Source of the DNA: Hoylesella loescheii DSM 19665 = JCM 12249 = ATCC 15930
GTDB lineage: Bacteria; Bacteroidota; Bacteroidia; Bacteroidales; Bacteroidaceae
Length of the DNA: 64,000 nucleotides
Assembly (NCBI RefSeq): GCF_000378085.1
Contig: NZ_KB899210.1
Span: forward strand, 537,803 to 601,802
Direction: 5' to 3'
Shown: positions 1 to 8,905 of the stretch, in pieces
Layout: each line of letters opens with the position of its first letter
Position numbering within the stretch: position 1 is the stretch's first letter
Position numbers and translations under genes: made by a program
Notes under the pieces: generated by a model
Databases searched by the model: none
What the model saw: only the letters and a program-made list of their open reading frames with translations
What the model was told of the DNA's origin: nothing

Positions 1-390
1 GTTAGCGGTGAGGTCCAATTCACGCGCTAGATTTCGCAAAACTGCTTGAAAAAAGGTGTCGATGGTTTCAACTCTGAAGTAGTTGTAATTGTGCAATAGG
101 TTGCTCAAAGCCGCTCCTGCCTGTTGCGAAGCATACTCGGGGGTGATGTCTAGCTCACTTGTCACCTTGTCCAGATAGCCTTTCGAGCTGGGCAGAAGCT
201 TCCAAATACCGTAAAGTTGGCTCAATATGCGAAGCTTCATCTCTTCGGTGGCTTTGTTGGTAAAGGTAACGGCAAGTATGTTTCGGTAGCTATGCGGATT
301 GCGCAACAATATCTTGATGTAGTTCACGGCCAAAGTAAACGTCTTGCCGCTTCCTGCACTTGCCTTATAAACGGTTAATGGAGTATGCAT
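1..390 (-). CDS. UvrD/AddA-like helicase-nuclease, N-terminal part (runs off left edge)
   Basis: This is the first 130 codons of a superfamily 1 helicase of the UvrD/RecB/AddA type, which unwinds DNA for recombinational repair. The start is the ATG at 390. Residues 10-17 read ASAGSGKT, a Walker A motif in the position where AddA/RecB proteins carry it, and the segment AVTFTNKATEEMK that follows matches helicase motif Ia. The rest of the protein, including motifs II-VI and any nuclease domain, lies outside the window, so AddA cannot be told from other UvrD-like proteins. It starts about 70 bases upstream of the next minus-strand gene's stop would allow, so it may be read in the same direction as the outer-membrane protein gene beside it. 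Confidence 0.85.
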   Translation of the reverse strand, partial: MHTPLTVYKASAGSGKTFTLAVNYIKILLRNPHSYRNILAVTFTNKATEEMKLRILSQLYGIWKLLPSSKGYLDKVTSELDITPEYASQQAGAALSNLLHNYNYFRVETIDTFFQAVLRNLARELDLTAN

Positions 391-437
391 GGTGTTATCT
401 GTTATTTCTTGGGAAGTAAATGTTTGCGATGTATTCT

Positions 438-2462
438 CTACCAATGTCGAAACAGTTCGAAACCGAATTTCAGTCCAAAGCCATCGAATTTCCAATTGCG
501 ATTAGAAACAAACGCGCCAATGGTAAAGAGTCTTGTGGTGAAGCCATATCCGCATTCAAGATATGGATGTAAGGCTTTCACACTCAATGCACTTACATAG
601 ATACGTTCCATCTCTATGTAATGCCCCACAAAGGGCAACCAACTCACGGCCAACAGAGGCGTTTCGTAGGTGAAATTACCCCGCACATAATAGTTCGAAG
701 CGTTGTACCAACTGGCATCAAGCAATTCAAATTCACCCGACCAGCCATCGTTCCATCCCCCAGGGATAGTGTTCTCGCGAAAATTGGAGTAGTCTAGGAA
801 ATAAGAAGAACGTCCCTTTTGCGTGTAGAAACCTGTGCCGAGGCGCATGGATAAGGTGCGCAGACGAGGCAGACGATAAAGGTATTGGCCATCTATCTCC
901 CAACGTTCGTACGAGGTGTTCGACCTAAACGCCTTGGTTAAGCTTCGTTCGTAGTCGATGGTGAATATCGGACCATTCCAGCCCAAAGGTCTAATGGACA
1001 GCTCGACGGTTGGAGCAAACGACCGAAAGACGATGGGAAACGAAAGCATCTCAAAGGCTGAGGGGTCTATTGGCTTGCGTTTGTGGAACACAAAACCAAC
1101 ACGCATGCTCCATTTTGTGGAGAAATCGATGTTGGTATCGAACTTTACGTAGTGGTCTATAAACTGATACAAGTCTTTTCCGATATCGAAGAACCTATTT
1201 AATAGTGGTTCCGAAACGCGATCGGCTATGGTAGAGCTATATATACGATTACCCGTGCTCAGTTCAAGTCGCGAATAAAAGTTGCGCTCACGGTTGTAAT
1301 AAAACACCAAGGGTGCATAAAACGTGATGCGTTTTTCGCGAAAGAAATAGGCTGCCTTTATCTGCGCGAACAAAGCCATACGTGGATTGAACGTGTAACC
1401 CAACCTAAAATCATTCATATAGGTAAACCCACGACTGGGCGAATACTCCATATAAAAGGGGTTGAAGGGGGCATTAAGTCGAAAATAACCTTGATTGGAT
1501 TTACCAAAGTCGCTGCCAATGCGGTCTACCAGATAGTCGCCCAACTTGCGCCAAAAGAAACCGCGTGGCCTATTATACTGCATGTTCAACGTGTCTTGGC
1601 GTATATCGGCCATATAAACAGGCTGAAATATCTCCTTCTCAACCCGCGTAAGACTGTCTTTACGGAGCGATTGAATGGTGAAGGCTGGTTTATTGGGGTA
1701 TAATTTCGTACTATCTACGGGAGCGAGGTCGTTGTTTACGCGGTAAGTGGCCGCCATCTGATTGCCCATGAACTTGAACGTGGTGCGCAAGATACAGTTT
1801 TTCACCATCAGCTTATCACGTTCCTTATCGCCCGTGTCGGCGTCCAACTCAAAACGCAACATATTGTATTCGCCTTCGGCATGACATGTTATCACCCTGC
1901 CAGTACGCCTATCTATGATGGCATTGCCCTTCACTAGCTGCGTATTGTCTACCTTCGGCTTGAAGCTTATCAGGGCAAGACTGTCTGTTTGGGAAATGAA
2001 CTTTAAATGGTAGAACATCTTGTTGTGCCTATTAAAGGGCGATAAGATAAACTTGTCTACCAAAGTTACGTCGTAAAGCTTAGGCGACAGGTACATAATA
2101 GCTGGTGGCAGGATGTTTTCGCTGTGAGGAAGCGTAGTGTACGAAGCCAACGTTTGGGTGTCGTGTGTTCCCTTCCCGTTATACACATGCTTCCTTATGC
2201 TCTCCCCCATGAAGTGTCTTTTACCGCTTCTAGCCATGTCAAACAGGTTTGGAACAGCCATCAGCAAAATGTTTTTACGGTGAATGTCGATGGTGTAGCG
2301 TGTGTACGAATAGTAGGTAGTGTCGATAGGGCACGCATAACTACTGTCGGCGTAGTGGTAAATGCGGTTCAACAACAGGGTGTCTGTTGTTGTCCAAGCC
2401 TTGCTTTGGGTCGAAACGCCTAGGCACATACCACAAATGTTGATTGCTAGCCACATCTTCAT
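438..2462 (-). CDS. DUF5686-like outer-membrane protein
   Basis: A secreted protein of about 674 residues with a short hydrophobic N-terminus. The N-terminal third has a phrase on a stored or modified ligand (GNAIIDRRTGRVITCHAEGEY) typical of DUF5686-type Bacteroidota proteins, and the C-terminal half is rich in alternating aromatic/polar strands ending in F-x-H-W, consistent with an outer-membrane beta barrel. Its role is unknown. I start it at the ATG at 2462 and not at the TTG at 2471, because the TTG lies inside a TAACTTTG promoter element (2476-2469); the transcript would then be almost leaderless. The second DUF5686 protein in the window (19178-21784) is only distantly similar and has an extra N-terminal carboxypeptidase-regulatory-like domain. 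Confidence 0.7.
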   Translation of the reverse strand: MKMWLAINICGMCLGVSTQSKAWTTTDTLLLNRIYHYADSSYACPIDTTYYSYTRYTIDIHRKNILLMAVPNLFDMARSGKRHFMGESIRKHVYNGKGTHDTQTLASYTTLPHSENILPPAIMYLSPKLYDVTLVDKFILSPFNRHNKMFYHLKFISQTDSLALISFKPKVDNTQLVKGNAIIDRRTGRVITCHAEGEYNMLRFELDADTGDKERDKLMVKNCILRTTFKFMGNQMAATYRVNNDLAPVDSTKLYPNKPAFTIQSLRKDSLTRVEKEIFQPVYMADIRQDTLNMQYNRPRGFFWRKLGDYLVDRIGSDFGKSNQGYFRLNAPFNPFYMEYSPSRGFTYMNDFRLGYTFNPRMALFAQIKAAYFFREKRITFYAPLVFYYNRERNFYSRLELSTGNRIYSSTIADRVSEPLLNRFFDIGKDLYQFIDHYVKFDTNIDFSTKWSMRVGFVFHKRKPIDPSAFEMLSFPIVFRSFAPTVELSIRPLGWNGPIFTIDYERSLTKAFRSNTSYERWEIDGQYLYRLPRLRTLSMRLGTGFYTQKGRSSYFLDYSNFRENTIPGGWNDGWSGEFELLDASWYNASNYYVRGNFTYETPLLAVSWLPFVGHYIEMERIYVSALSVKALHPYLECGYGFTTRLFTIGAFVSNRNWKFDGFGLKFGFELFRHW

Positions 2463-2778
2463 AAATGGCAAAGTTAGCGAAAATCGGTGAAAAAACGCAG
2501 AACGAAGCCCGCAAAAAATAGCCTAATACACCTTTTTAAACCACAATGCGATGCACCATGACACAATAATGCTTTTTTGATATCAAAATGGTACAAAACA
2601 ACGAAACCACTCATTCGAATATTTTTTAGTAAAACCAGGTTAGCAACCATGTACGATTAAAAGCGATGATGGCATGAAATAGAAGCGAAACTAACATAAA
2701 ATTGAGAAAACAACATTTTTTGTGCATATTACGAACCTTTATGCTTAACTTTGTAAAAACTTTCAACTTAATCTACCC
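2463..2778. other. Divergent intergenic region with promoters on both strands
   Basis: AT-rich region between two divergent envelope genes. It holds the minus-strand element at 2469-2476 and a plus-strand TAACTTTG at 2746-2753, with TTTG at 2719-2722 (23-base spacing, slightly long), placed 25 bases before the ATG at 2779. I see no small gene or repeat in the remainder. Confidence 0.55.
2469..2476 (-). promoter_or_regulatory. Bacteroidota -7 element of the 438-2462 gene
   Basis: On the minus strand this reads TAACTTTG, an exact TAnnTTTG match, ending only seven bases before the ATG at 2462. No clear TTTG is seen at the expected upstream distance, where the sequence is T-rich. If used, the mRNA has almost no leader. 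Confidence 0.5.
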
Positions 2779-4773
2779 ATGAAGATACGCTATGTGGCAT
2801 TTTTGCTCTTAATGATGTGCTTTCTCCCATCGTCTGCTCAAGACGAAATAAAATGGGAGGAATATTATCAACGGTGGTTGGAAAACAACGAACAAATGGA
2901 AGAGACCAACGCCGATGCCTACGAAACTCTATCAGACATGCAAGCGCATCCGCTAAACCTAAATACCGCTACGCGCGAAGACCTCGAACGCCTGCCTTTT
3001 CTATCACCACAACAGGTGGAAAGTATCTGCGAGTATCTTTATCACTATGCACCCGTTCGCTCGTTGGCAGAACTGGCCCTAATCGAATCTATCGACTACG
3101 ATACACGCCTATTGTTGCAATGTTTCGTTTACATAGAGCACAGCAAGCCACAGCAATTCCCCACCCTCCGAAACATCATTAAATATGGCAAAAACGAAGT
3201 GGCAGGTGAAGTGAAGTTTCCCTTAACGGGAGCATCGCCTGCCAACAAAAAACACCTTGGCTACGATGTTCGGCATTGGCTAAGATACGATTTTCATCTT
3301 GGCGAGTATGTTAAGGCGGGACTATTAGCATCGCAAGATGCAGGCGAACCCTTTTTTAGCAACCGCAACAAGGCGGGCTACGACTTTTATTCTTTCTATT
3401 TGCTAGTGCGCAAAATGGGTAGAATAAAGGCTGCCGCAGTGGGTCGTTATCGTCTGCGTTTTGGTATGGGCCTAGTTATAAACAACGACTATGGTTTTGG
3501 GAAACAAGCCTCGCTGGCAACACTTGGCCGAACAACAGGACATGTGCGAGCGCATTCTTCGCGGTCGGAAGGCAATTACTTACAAGGGGTTGCAGCTACA
3601 ATAAATCTCGCCAAGGGAGTAGACCTGTCGGCCTTTGCCTCATACAGATATATCGACGCTACACCAACGAAAGACGGAAACGCCATTAAAACGATATTGA
3701 AAACGGGCTATCACCGTACAAAAACCGAACTGGCGCATAAGCACAACGCTTTGCAATCGGTGGTGGGCACCAACCTGAACTTCTCACACAATGGGTTTCA
3801 CATTGGATTAACGGCCCTACACACTGCGTTTAACCACAACCTGCAGCCCGACACGGTGCAACGGTTTCGTAAATATGCTACTCATGGCCAACATTTTTAC
3901 AATGTGGGCATTGATTATGGCTACTTAAGCAGAAAGTTAACAATTGCCGGCGAAACGGCAATTGACAAAAATCAGGCTCTTGCAACTATCAATATGGCAA
4001 CCATACGCTTGTCGTCAAGATTGGACGTTATGCTTCTTCAACGTTTTTATTCGTATCGCTATCAGGCACTTTTAGCACGAAGTTTTAGCGAAGGAGGGCA
4101 TGTCAACAACGAGAGCGCAATATACTTTGGCGCAAATTGGCAACCTACACGCAACTGGTTGATAAGCGGTTACACCGATTATGCTTATTTTTCACAGCCC
4201 CGCTACCGAGTATCCACTTCGTCTACGGCATGGGACAACATGCTTACAGCTACTTATACACGCGGCATTTCTACCTGGATGGCACGCTACCGCTTTCGAA
4301 AGAAACAAGAGAATGCTACAGGCAGTCATAAGGTCATTGACAAAAAAGAGAACCGTTTCCGACTGGCCTATAGCCTAACTACCGATAATTGGCACGCCAA
4401 AATACAAGCCGACGGCGTAATGATACAAGGCAACGGACTTAAAAGCGGATGGATGGCAAGCGTTAGCGGTGGATGGCAAACAACGAAAACAAAACTAGAT
4501 GCGGTTCTAAGCTATTTCAACACAAACAGCTTTGACAGTAGAATTTATACCTATGAACGTGGACTGCGGTACAATTTCTCGTTTCCTTCGTTTTTTGGTA
4601 GGGGCTATCGCACTGCATTATTAGGTCGGTTGGCGATAAACAGCCACCTGCTGTTCATTGCCAAACTAGGATACACTCATCGTTTTCACATTCCTAAGAG
4701 CCAAGTTAACGTTCATTCCAACACGCAGAAAGATCAAGCAGACGCCGACCTACAACTTATTTGGAAGTTTTAA
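2779..4773 (+). CDS. Helix-hairpin-helix outer-membrane protein
   Basis: A 664-residue secreted protein. Residues 1-20 are a signal peptide ending SSAQ. Around residues 55-115 there are two ComEA-like helix-hairpin-helix units (LNLNTATREDLERLPFL, then the segment ending in LALIESIDYD). The rest is a long array of alternating strands with many aromatic residues and a terminal LQLIWKF, typical of an outer-membrane beta barrel. Such HhH-plus-barrel proteins are widespread in Bacteroidota and their function is not established; the HhH part may bind DNA or simply be a structural plug. It begins 25 bases after a TAACTTTG element and is followed by a gene-free stretch with repeat array A, so it is probably monocistronic. 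Confidence 0.7.
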   Translation: MKIRYVAFLLLMMCFLPSSAQDEIKWEEYYQRWLENNEQMEETNADAYETLSDMQAHPLNLNTATREDLERLPFLSPQQVESICEYLYHYAPVRSLAELALIESIDYDTRLLLQCFVYIEHSKPQQFPTLRNIIKYGKNEVAGEVKFPLTGASPANKKHLGYDVRHWLRYDFHLGEYVKAGLLASQDAGEPFFSNRNKAGYDFYSFYLLVRKMGRIKAAAVGRYRLRFGMGLVINNDYGFGKQASLATLGRTTGHVRAHSSRSEGNYLQGVAATINLAKGVDLSAFASYRYIDATPTKDGNAIKTILKTGYHRTKTELAHKHNALQSVVGTNLNFSHNGFHIGLTALHTAFNHNLQPDTVQRFRKYATHGQHFYNVGIDYGYLSRKLTIAGETAIDKNQALATINMATIRLSSRLDVMLLQRFYSYRYQALLARSFSEGGHVNNESAIYFGANWQPTRNWLISGYTDYAYFSQPRYRVSTSSTAWDNMLTATYTRGISTWMARYRFRKKQENATGSHKVIDKKENRFRLAYSLTTDNWHAKIQADGVMIQGNGLKSGWMASVSGGWQTTKTKLDAVLSYFNTNSFDSRIYTYERGLRYNFSFPSFFGRGYRTALLGRLAINSHLLFIAKLGYTHRFHIPKSQVNVHSNTQKDQADADLQLIWKF

Positions 4774-5419
4774 GCAAGCAGAGAAAGCGGAGAATAGCAT
4801 TTAAGTCGGGGAAAGTCGGTTCTTTGAGATGGCCATTCGTTTCTTATCTAACCTTGATCAAAAAAGTATCGTACCTTATCCCGAACTCAAGTGACGTTTT
4901 ATTTTAGCACACCATCTAGGCGGTTCATTGCACAACCAACCACTACCAGCACACCATTCCTACCTCCAAACGCCATCTTTCATTCCCCACCTAATAAGCT
5001 CGTGCAGTGAGCTTTTAAAACTCTCACCTTGTTACAGCTAAGTTGGACTCCCGTTCCAGATAAGTTGGAACCGTGTTCCAATTCAACTGGAACAGCATTC
5101 CAGATAACATGGAACAGCCGTCCAAAATACATTTAACGTGGCGATTAATCTAATAATGCATAATCAGGGCATAGAAAACGCATTTTCAGAACGATGAAAA
5201 TGCAAACGACGGAATGGTGAATTGGCGAGTTCGGGATAATAAACAACTGATAATAGTCTAACAACAAACATCGTATCTTATCCCGATTCACATAATAGCT
5301 TATATACTTATGAAAGATGTTGCACTAACTATCGCGTCAATGTAAACAGGTATAGCGTTGCCTATTGAGTATAACGAGAACAAAGATTATTTTATTCTTG
5401 ACTGTTTACCGCGAGCACA
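4774..5419. other. Convergent intergenic region, no gene seen
   Basis: This stretch lies between the ends of the HhH barrel gene and the lysozyme gene. Apart from repeat array A it contains short AT-rich sequence with stops in all frames. The phrase gggataataaacaactga and its relatives (atcgtaccttatcccgaa at 4866, atcgtatcttatcccgat at 5270) show a short local duplication, but no ORF, tRNA or clear intrinsic terminator was found. Confidence 0.6.
5031..5124 (+). repeat. 22-base palindromic repeat array A
   Basis: Four units of a 15-base imperfect palindrome at 5044, 5066, 5088 and 5110, exactly 22 bases apart. The best unit is TGGAACCGTGTTCCA (5066-5080), a perfect 6+3+6 hairpin. Spacers are seven bases (gataagt, attcaac, gataaca). 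The left boundary GTTACAGCTAAGT (5031-5043) recurs at the other three arrays, and the last unit keeps only its left half TGGAACA. The array lies in the 646-base convergent region 4774-5419, in which I see no gene. See arrays at 25679, 38283 and 47634. Confidence 0.85.
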
Positions 5420-6307
5420 TTATTCCCCAAAGACACGCTCCGAACCAATAGTTAACCGTTTCAGTTCGTACAAAGAGCCATTAAAGATGTTCAGGTCAAC
5501 ATAACCGCGGATGCCATCCAAACGTCCAGCATCGGTGTGTTGCCAAAACTTCCACTTCCCTTTGTACTCCACCTTCTCAACATAATAGTGGGCTATCCAA
5601 TAAGGATAGTCGTCGAACACGGGTGCGCTAAGGTACTGTTCCTTAAACTTATAATAGGTATAGATGATGGGTTTAACGTGATACTTGTCTTCAACGATAT
5701 GCAACCAAGTTAACACATCACGTTGAAAATCTTCAATTGAACGATTCTTGGGCTTGTGCTCAACGTCAAGCACAGGTGGCAAATCACCTTCTTCAAGGTG
5801 CACTTGCTTTAAAAAGAAGTTGGCTTGGACTCTTGCCGACGACTTGTTGCTCCAAAAATGGTAAGCGCCACGTATAAAACCGTATTCACGAGCTTGGTAA
5901 AAGTTGTCGTTAAAGTTCTCATCGACACCCGAAGAGCCCTCTGTCGACTTCACAATGACAAATTTCAGCGGAAAACCATCTATGGTAGCATCACTCAACT
6001 TGTCCCAATTGATTTCGCCTTGATAGTGAGATATGTCTATACCGTGAATGGCATAGCCGTCGGGATAGTTTGCATCGCCATACAAAGCACGCCAACGGAA
6101 CCCCGTAGGACCAACAAAGAAGTAATAAAATACCCATACATAAAGGCACACTACACCCACACCGCCTAGCCACCACGCCCAACGACGCGACGAACCTATA
6201 AAGCGGGGAATGAGAAAATTGAAGAAACGGATGCGATGACCACCACGACCGCCACTTCTCTTGGTGTATTTTCTATTCCGAACCTTCGTTGAAGATTTCC
6301 TTGCCAT
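5420..6307 (-). CDS. Membrane-anchored GH25 lysozyme-like muramidase
   Basis: A 295-residue glycoside hydrolase family 25 protein predicted to cleave the MurNAc-GlcNAc bond of peptidoglycan. A basic N-terminus (residues 1-40) and one hydrophobic segment (about 43-66) suggest an inner-membrane anchor with the catalytic domain outside. The family motifs are intact: GIDISHYQ with Asp91, then FVIVKSTEG, RGAYHFW and LPPVLDVE with Asp181 and Glu183, the usual catalytic acids of GH25. The length matches a single catalytic domain with no separate wall-binding repeats. It is separated by 180 bases from the pfp gene, whose terminator lies between, so it is probably transcribed on its own. A role in wall remodelling is more likely than phage lysis, as no phage genes are nearby. 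Confidence 0.88.
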   Translation of the reverse strand: MARKSSTKVRNRKYTKRSGGRGGHRIRFFNFLIPRFIGSSRRWAWWLGGVGVVCLYVWVFYYFFVGPTGFRWRALYGDANYPDGYAIHGIDISHYQGEINWDKLSDATIDGFPLKFVIVKSTEGSSGVDENFNDNFYQAREYGFIRGAYHFWSNKSSARVQANFFLKQVHLEEGDLPPVLDVEHKPKNRSIEDFQRDVLTWLHIVEDKYHVKPIIYTYYKFKEQYLSAPVFDDYPYWIAHYYVEKVEYKGKWKFWQHTDAGRLDGIRGYVDLNIFNGSLYELKRLTIGSERVFGE

Positions 6308-6430
6308 ATATCAACAGCGTTGCGCTTATACCGCCTTGAGGCTGTATGAGAACACAGTAGCGCCAGAATGGGATTGAAGATTTAACCCCTACTTAGCCTT
6401 TTACTAGGGGCATTACTTGATGGGATTAGT

Positions 6431-6471
6431 GGAAAAAGAGCAAGAACCCACCTCATTAGGACATGGGTTCT
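6431..6471 (-). terminator. Intrinsic terminator of pfp
   Basis: On the minus strand, 19 bases after the pfp stop, AGAACCCA (6471-6464) pairs with TGGGTTCT (6450-6443) around a 13-base loop, followed by a T-rich run (positions 6440-6431). This is a standard rho-independent terminator. Confidence 0.75.
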
Positions 6472-6489
6472 CGCCCTCATTATACGATA

Positions 6490-8130
6490 TTACTCTTGCT
6501 CGAGAGCCAATGTACGTGTAGGAAGGTCGCACACCTCGCTCGGTCCCCAGTACTGAATGGGACCAGGATAGATGTAGCAAGTGTTCTTAGCCCACTCTTC
6601 ACGCTGAGCAGCAAACGCCTTGAAAGGCTTGCCATCGAGTTCAACCAGAGCCTTACGGATAACAGGTTTCATCTCGCCGTTACGCCTTTCCATGTTCATC
6701 ATCATCGTGATGGGCACACCGCCAGCCTTCCAGTTGTCGGTATTAGCCGTAGTATTCTTCACGATAGCCATGTAACCCGTTTTGCCACTGGCAATAAGCA
6801 AGGCTGCACTTGTACCCAAAGCGTAGCAGTAATCGGCGTCGAAGTTAGACGGTGCAGCACAACGGCCTTCGTAACCAAAGAAGTGGTGCAAAGCGGCAAA
6901 CTTGCCAATGAACTTGCCTTCCTTAGTCCAAGCGGCCAATTTGGCATCTACCATTTCAGAAATAAGCTTCTCGGTTTCGATGAGTGATACCTGAACGTTA
7001 CCGTGCGGGTCGCGATCGAGCGACAATTGACGTGCAACACTATCGGGAAGAGTTTCGAATGTAGCCTTGTTTTCAGGCGAGAGGTGTGCCATGATGTAAG
7101 CGCGTTGTGCGTCTTTATCAAGGTCCTTGTAGTCGGCACCATGTGCAGCTAGCAGGTCGTTCAGCTCTTGGATGAGTCGACCAATAGCAGGCACAAACTC
7201 GATAAGGCCTTCGGGGATGAGCACGACACCAAAGTTCTGTCCATTAGCAGCACGATGGGCCACGGCCGAGGCAATTTCTTCGATGATGTCGTTAAGCGTG
7301 AGGTCCTTGGCTTCAACCTCTTCGGAAATGATACAGATATTAGGCTGCGTCTGCAAAGCACATTCTAGGGCGATATGCGATGCCGAACGGCCCATCAGTT
7401 TTACAAAATGCCAATATTTACGTGCCGAATTACAGTCGCGTTCGATATTGCCGATAAGTTCACTATACGTCTTAGTAGCGGTATCGAAACCGAAAGAGGT
7501 CTCGATTTGCTCATTCTTCAAGTCACCATCGATGGTCTTGGGGCAACCGATAACCTGTACGCCATAGTTCTTGGCTGCATAATATTCGGCCAAAACGCAT
7601 GCGTTGGTGTTCGAATCATCACCACCGATAATAACGATAGCCTTGATATTGAGCTCGCGAATAATCTCCAAGCCATTCTCAAATTGCTCAGTTGTTTCAA
7701 GTTTAGTACGTCCGCTACCAATCATGTCAAAGCCACCGGTGTTACGGTACTCTTCAACGAAGTCGGCAGTTATCTCTATGTAATCGTGGTCAACAAGTCC
7801 ACCAGGTCCCATAAGGAAACCATAAAGACGGTTGTTGGGGTTAAGGCGTTTCACTTCGTCGAACAAGCCAGAAATCACATTATGACCGCCTGGTGCCTGT
7901 CCGCCGCTAAGTATGATGCCTACATTGATTTCTTTCGAAGGCATTTCATCGCCTTGTACGAACTCAACCAAGGGCATTCCGTATGTGTTGGGGAACAATT
8001 TCTTTATTTCATCCTGATTGTCTACGCTCTGTGTATGAGCACCTTCGCTCACTTTAACTGCACCTTGAAGTGCCTTTGGTAATTTGGGCTGGTAGGAAGC
8101 TCTCGCTTTCTGCAATGCACTTTTTTCCAT
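6490..8130 (-). CDS. pfp: Pyrophosphate--fructose 6-phosphate 1-phosphotransferase
   Basis: A 546-residue PPi-dependent phosphofructokinase, which reversibly makes fructose 1,6-bisphosphate using pyrophosphate. Seen in the sequence: SGGQAPGGHNVISG near the N-terminus; IIGGDDSNTN, where the second Asp replaces the Gly of ATP enzymes; PKTIDGDL, with the Lys that marks PPi use; and MGRSASHIALE in the fructose-phosphate site. The length fits the long clade (about 550 residues). The window also carries an ATP-type enzyme (pfkA at 35412), so the cell can choose its phosphoryl donor. The gene is flanked by its own terminator and by a minus-strand TACTTTTG element, indicating a single-gene transcript. 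Confidence 0.95.
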   Translation of the reverse strand: MEKSALQKARASYQPKLPKALQGAVKVSEGAHTQSVDNQDEIKKLFPNTYGMPLVEFVQGDEMPSKEINVGIILSGGQAPGGHNVISGLFDEVKRLNPNNRLYGFLMGPGGLVDHDYIEITADFVEEYRNTGGFDMIGSGRTKLETTEQFENGLEIIRELNIKAIVIIGGDDSNTNACVLAEYYAAKNYGVQVIGCPKTIDGDLKNEQIETSFGFDTATKTYSELIGNIERDCNSARKYWHFVKLMGRSASHIALECALQTQPNICIISEEVEAKDLTLNDIIEEIASAVAHRAANGQNFGVVLIPEGLIEFVPAIGRLIQELNDLLAAHGADYKDLDKDAQRAYIMAHLSPENKATFETLPDSVARQLSLDRDPHGNVQVSLIETEKLISEMVDAKLAAWTKEGKFIGKFAALHHFFGYEGRCAAPSNFDADYCYALGTSAALLIASGKTGYMAIVKNTTANTDNWKAGGVPITMMMNMERRNGEMKPVIRKALVELDGKPFKAFAAQREEWAKNTCYIYPGPIQYWGPSEVCDLPTRTLALEQE

Positions 8131-8450
8131 TCTCTTATTTGAATTACTTAAATATGATAAATTATAAATGAATTAACAATCCACAAACCAGAACAAGCCG
8201 ACAAGCCCCAACAACTTCACGTGCACGTAACAAGCCCAACTTATTCTTCAAGTGCAAAAGTACCAAATTTGTTGCACACTCAATCAGAAAAACGCAACAA
8301 ATGAAAATTAAGTCACATTTTTTTGCTCAAATAGCGTTTAGTATCATATTTTTTCTTATCTTTGGAAGTTGGTTGATGGTAAATATAGCATTCAACCAAA
8401 ACAATCATTATGTTTAACGGGGCGGGATACCCCTTAAAATTTAATGCAAT
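8131..8450. other. Divergent promoter region between pfp and an 89-residue gene
   Basis: Besides the minus-strand element at 8255-8262, the plus strand has TATCTTTG at 8357-8364, about 87 bases before the ATG at 8451. Between them lies a short hairpin-forming run (GGGGCGGGATACCCC near 8419) in the expected leader. No ORF of note. Confidence 0.5.
8255..8262 (-). promoter_or_regulatory. Probable pfp promoter -7 element
   Basis: The minus strand reads TACTTTTG, matching TAnnTTTG, about 125 bases before the pfp ATG. The upstream element is weak (ATTG near 8284). Confidence 0.4.
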
Positions 8451-8720
8451 ATGAACAAAAGACAACTGAAAAAAAACGTGAACTATATTTGTTCCGAACT
8501 GTTTGCGGAGTGCGTGGCAGCTTCGCTATACTCTGAAAATGCTAACAAAGACAACATCAACGCGTTGTTGACATCTATTATCACCATACAGAACGACTTC
8601 GTAAGAAGGATTTCGCATCCTGAACCAGGCATGCCCGCAAAGGTGTTCTACAAACAATTAATAAAAGATTTCAACAATACCGTATCGGAGGTTATTGACC
8701 ATATAGCCCACCTGCAGTAA
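8451..8720 (+). CDS. Small conserved-looking hypothetical protein
   Basis: An 89-residue acidic/basic helical protein without signal peptide or membrane segment. I do not recognise a family. It contains two Cys in the first half (ICSELFAEC) and is otherwise predicted to be all helix. It heads a plus-strand run: a promoter-like TATCTTTG lies at 8357, and the next gene, an acyltransferase, begins 186 bases downstream. Coding seems real, because the frame is clean, the start is a good ATG and it sits beside a promoter, but no function can be offered. Confidence 0.7.
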   Translation: MNKRQLKKNVNYICSELFAECVAASLYSENANKDNINALLTSIITIQNDFVRRISHPEPGMPAKVFYKQLIKDFNNTVSEVIDHIAHLQ

Positions 8721-8905
8721 GATGACAAAAGGTCTGCAAACGAAAGCTGCGACCGAAAAAAGGAGTTACGAACAAGAAAGGAAAAACTGCTATGGACTGA
8801 ACGTTCGAGAGAACGAAGTCTCGCAGAAATGGTTTACGACTGCCGTGGCGGCAGTTCGGAACACCAAAAAACGAAGTAAGCATTTACAGCTAGCAATAAC
8901 GAATA

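Noticed and set aside
5031..5124. CRISPR array
   Set aside because: The spacers are only seven bases and similar to each other, the repeated unit is a short palindrome, and no cas gene is in the window.
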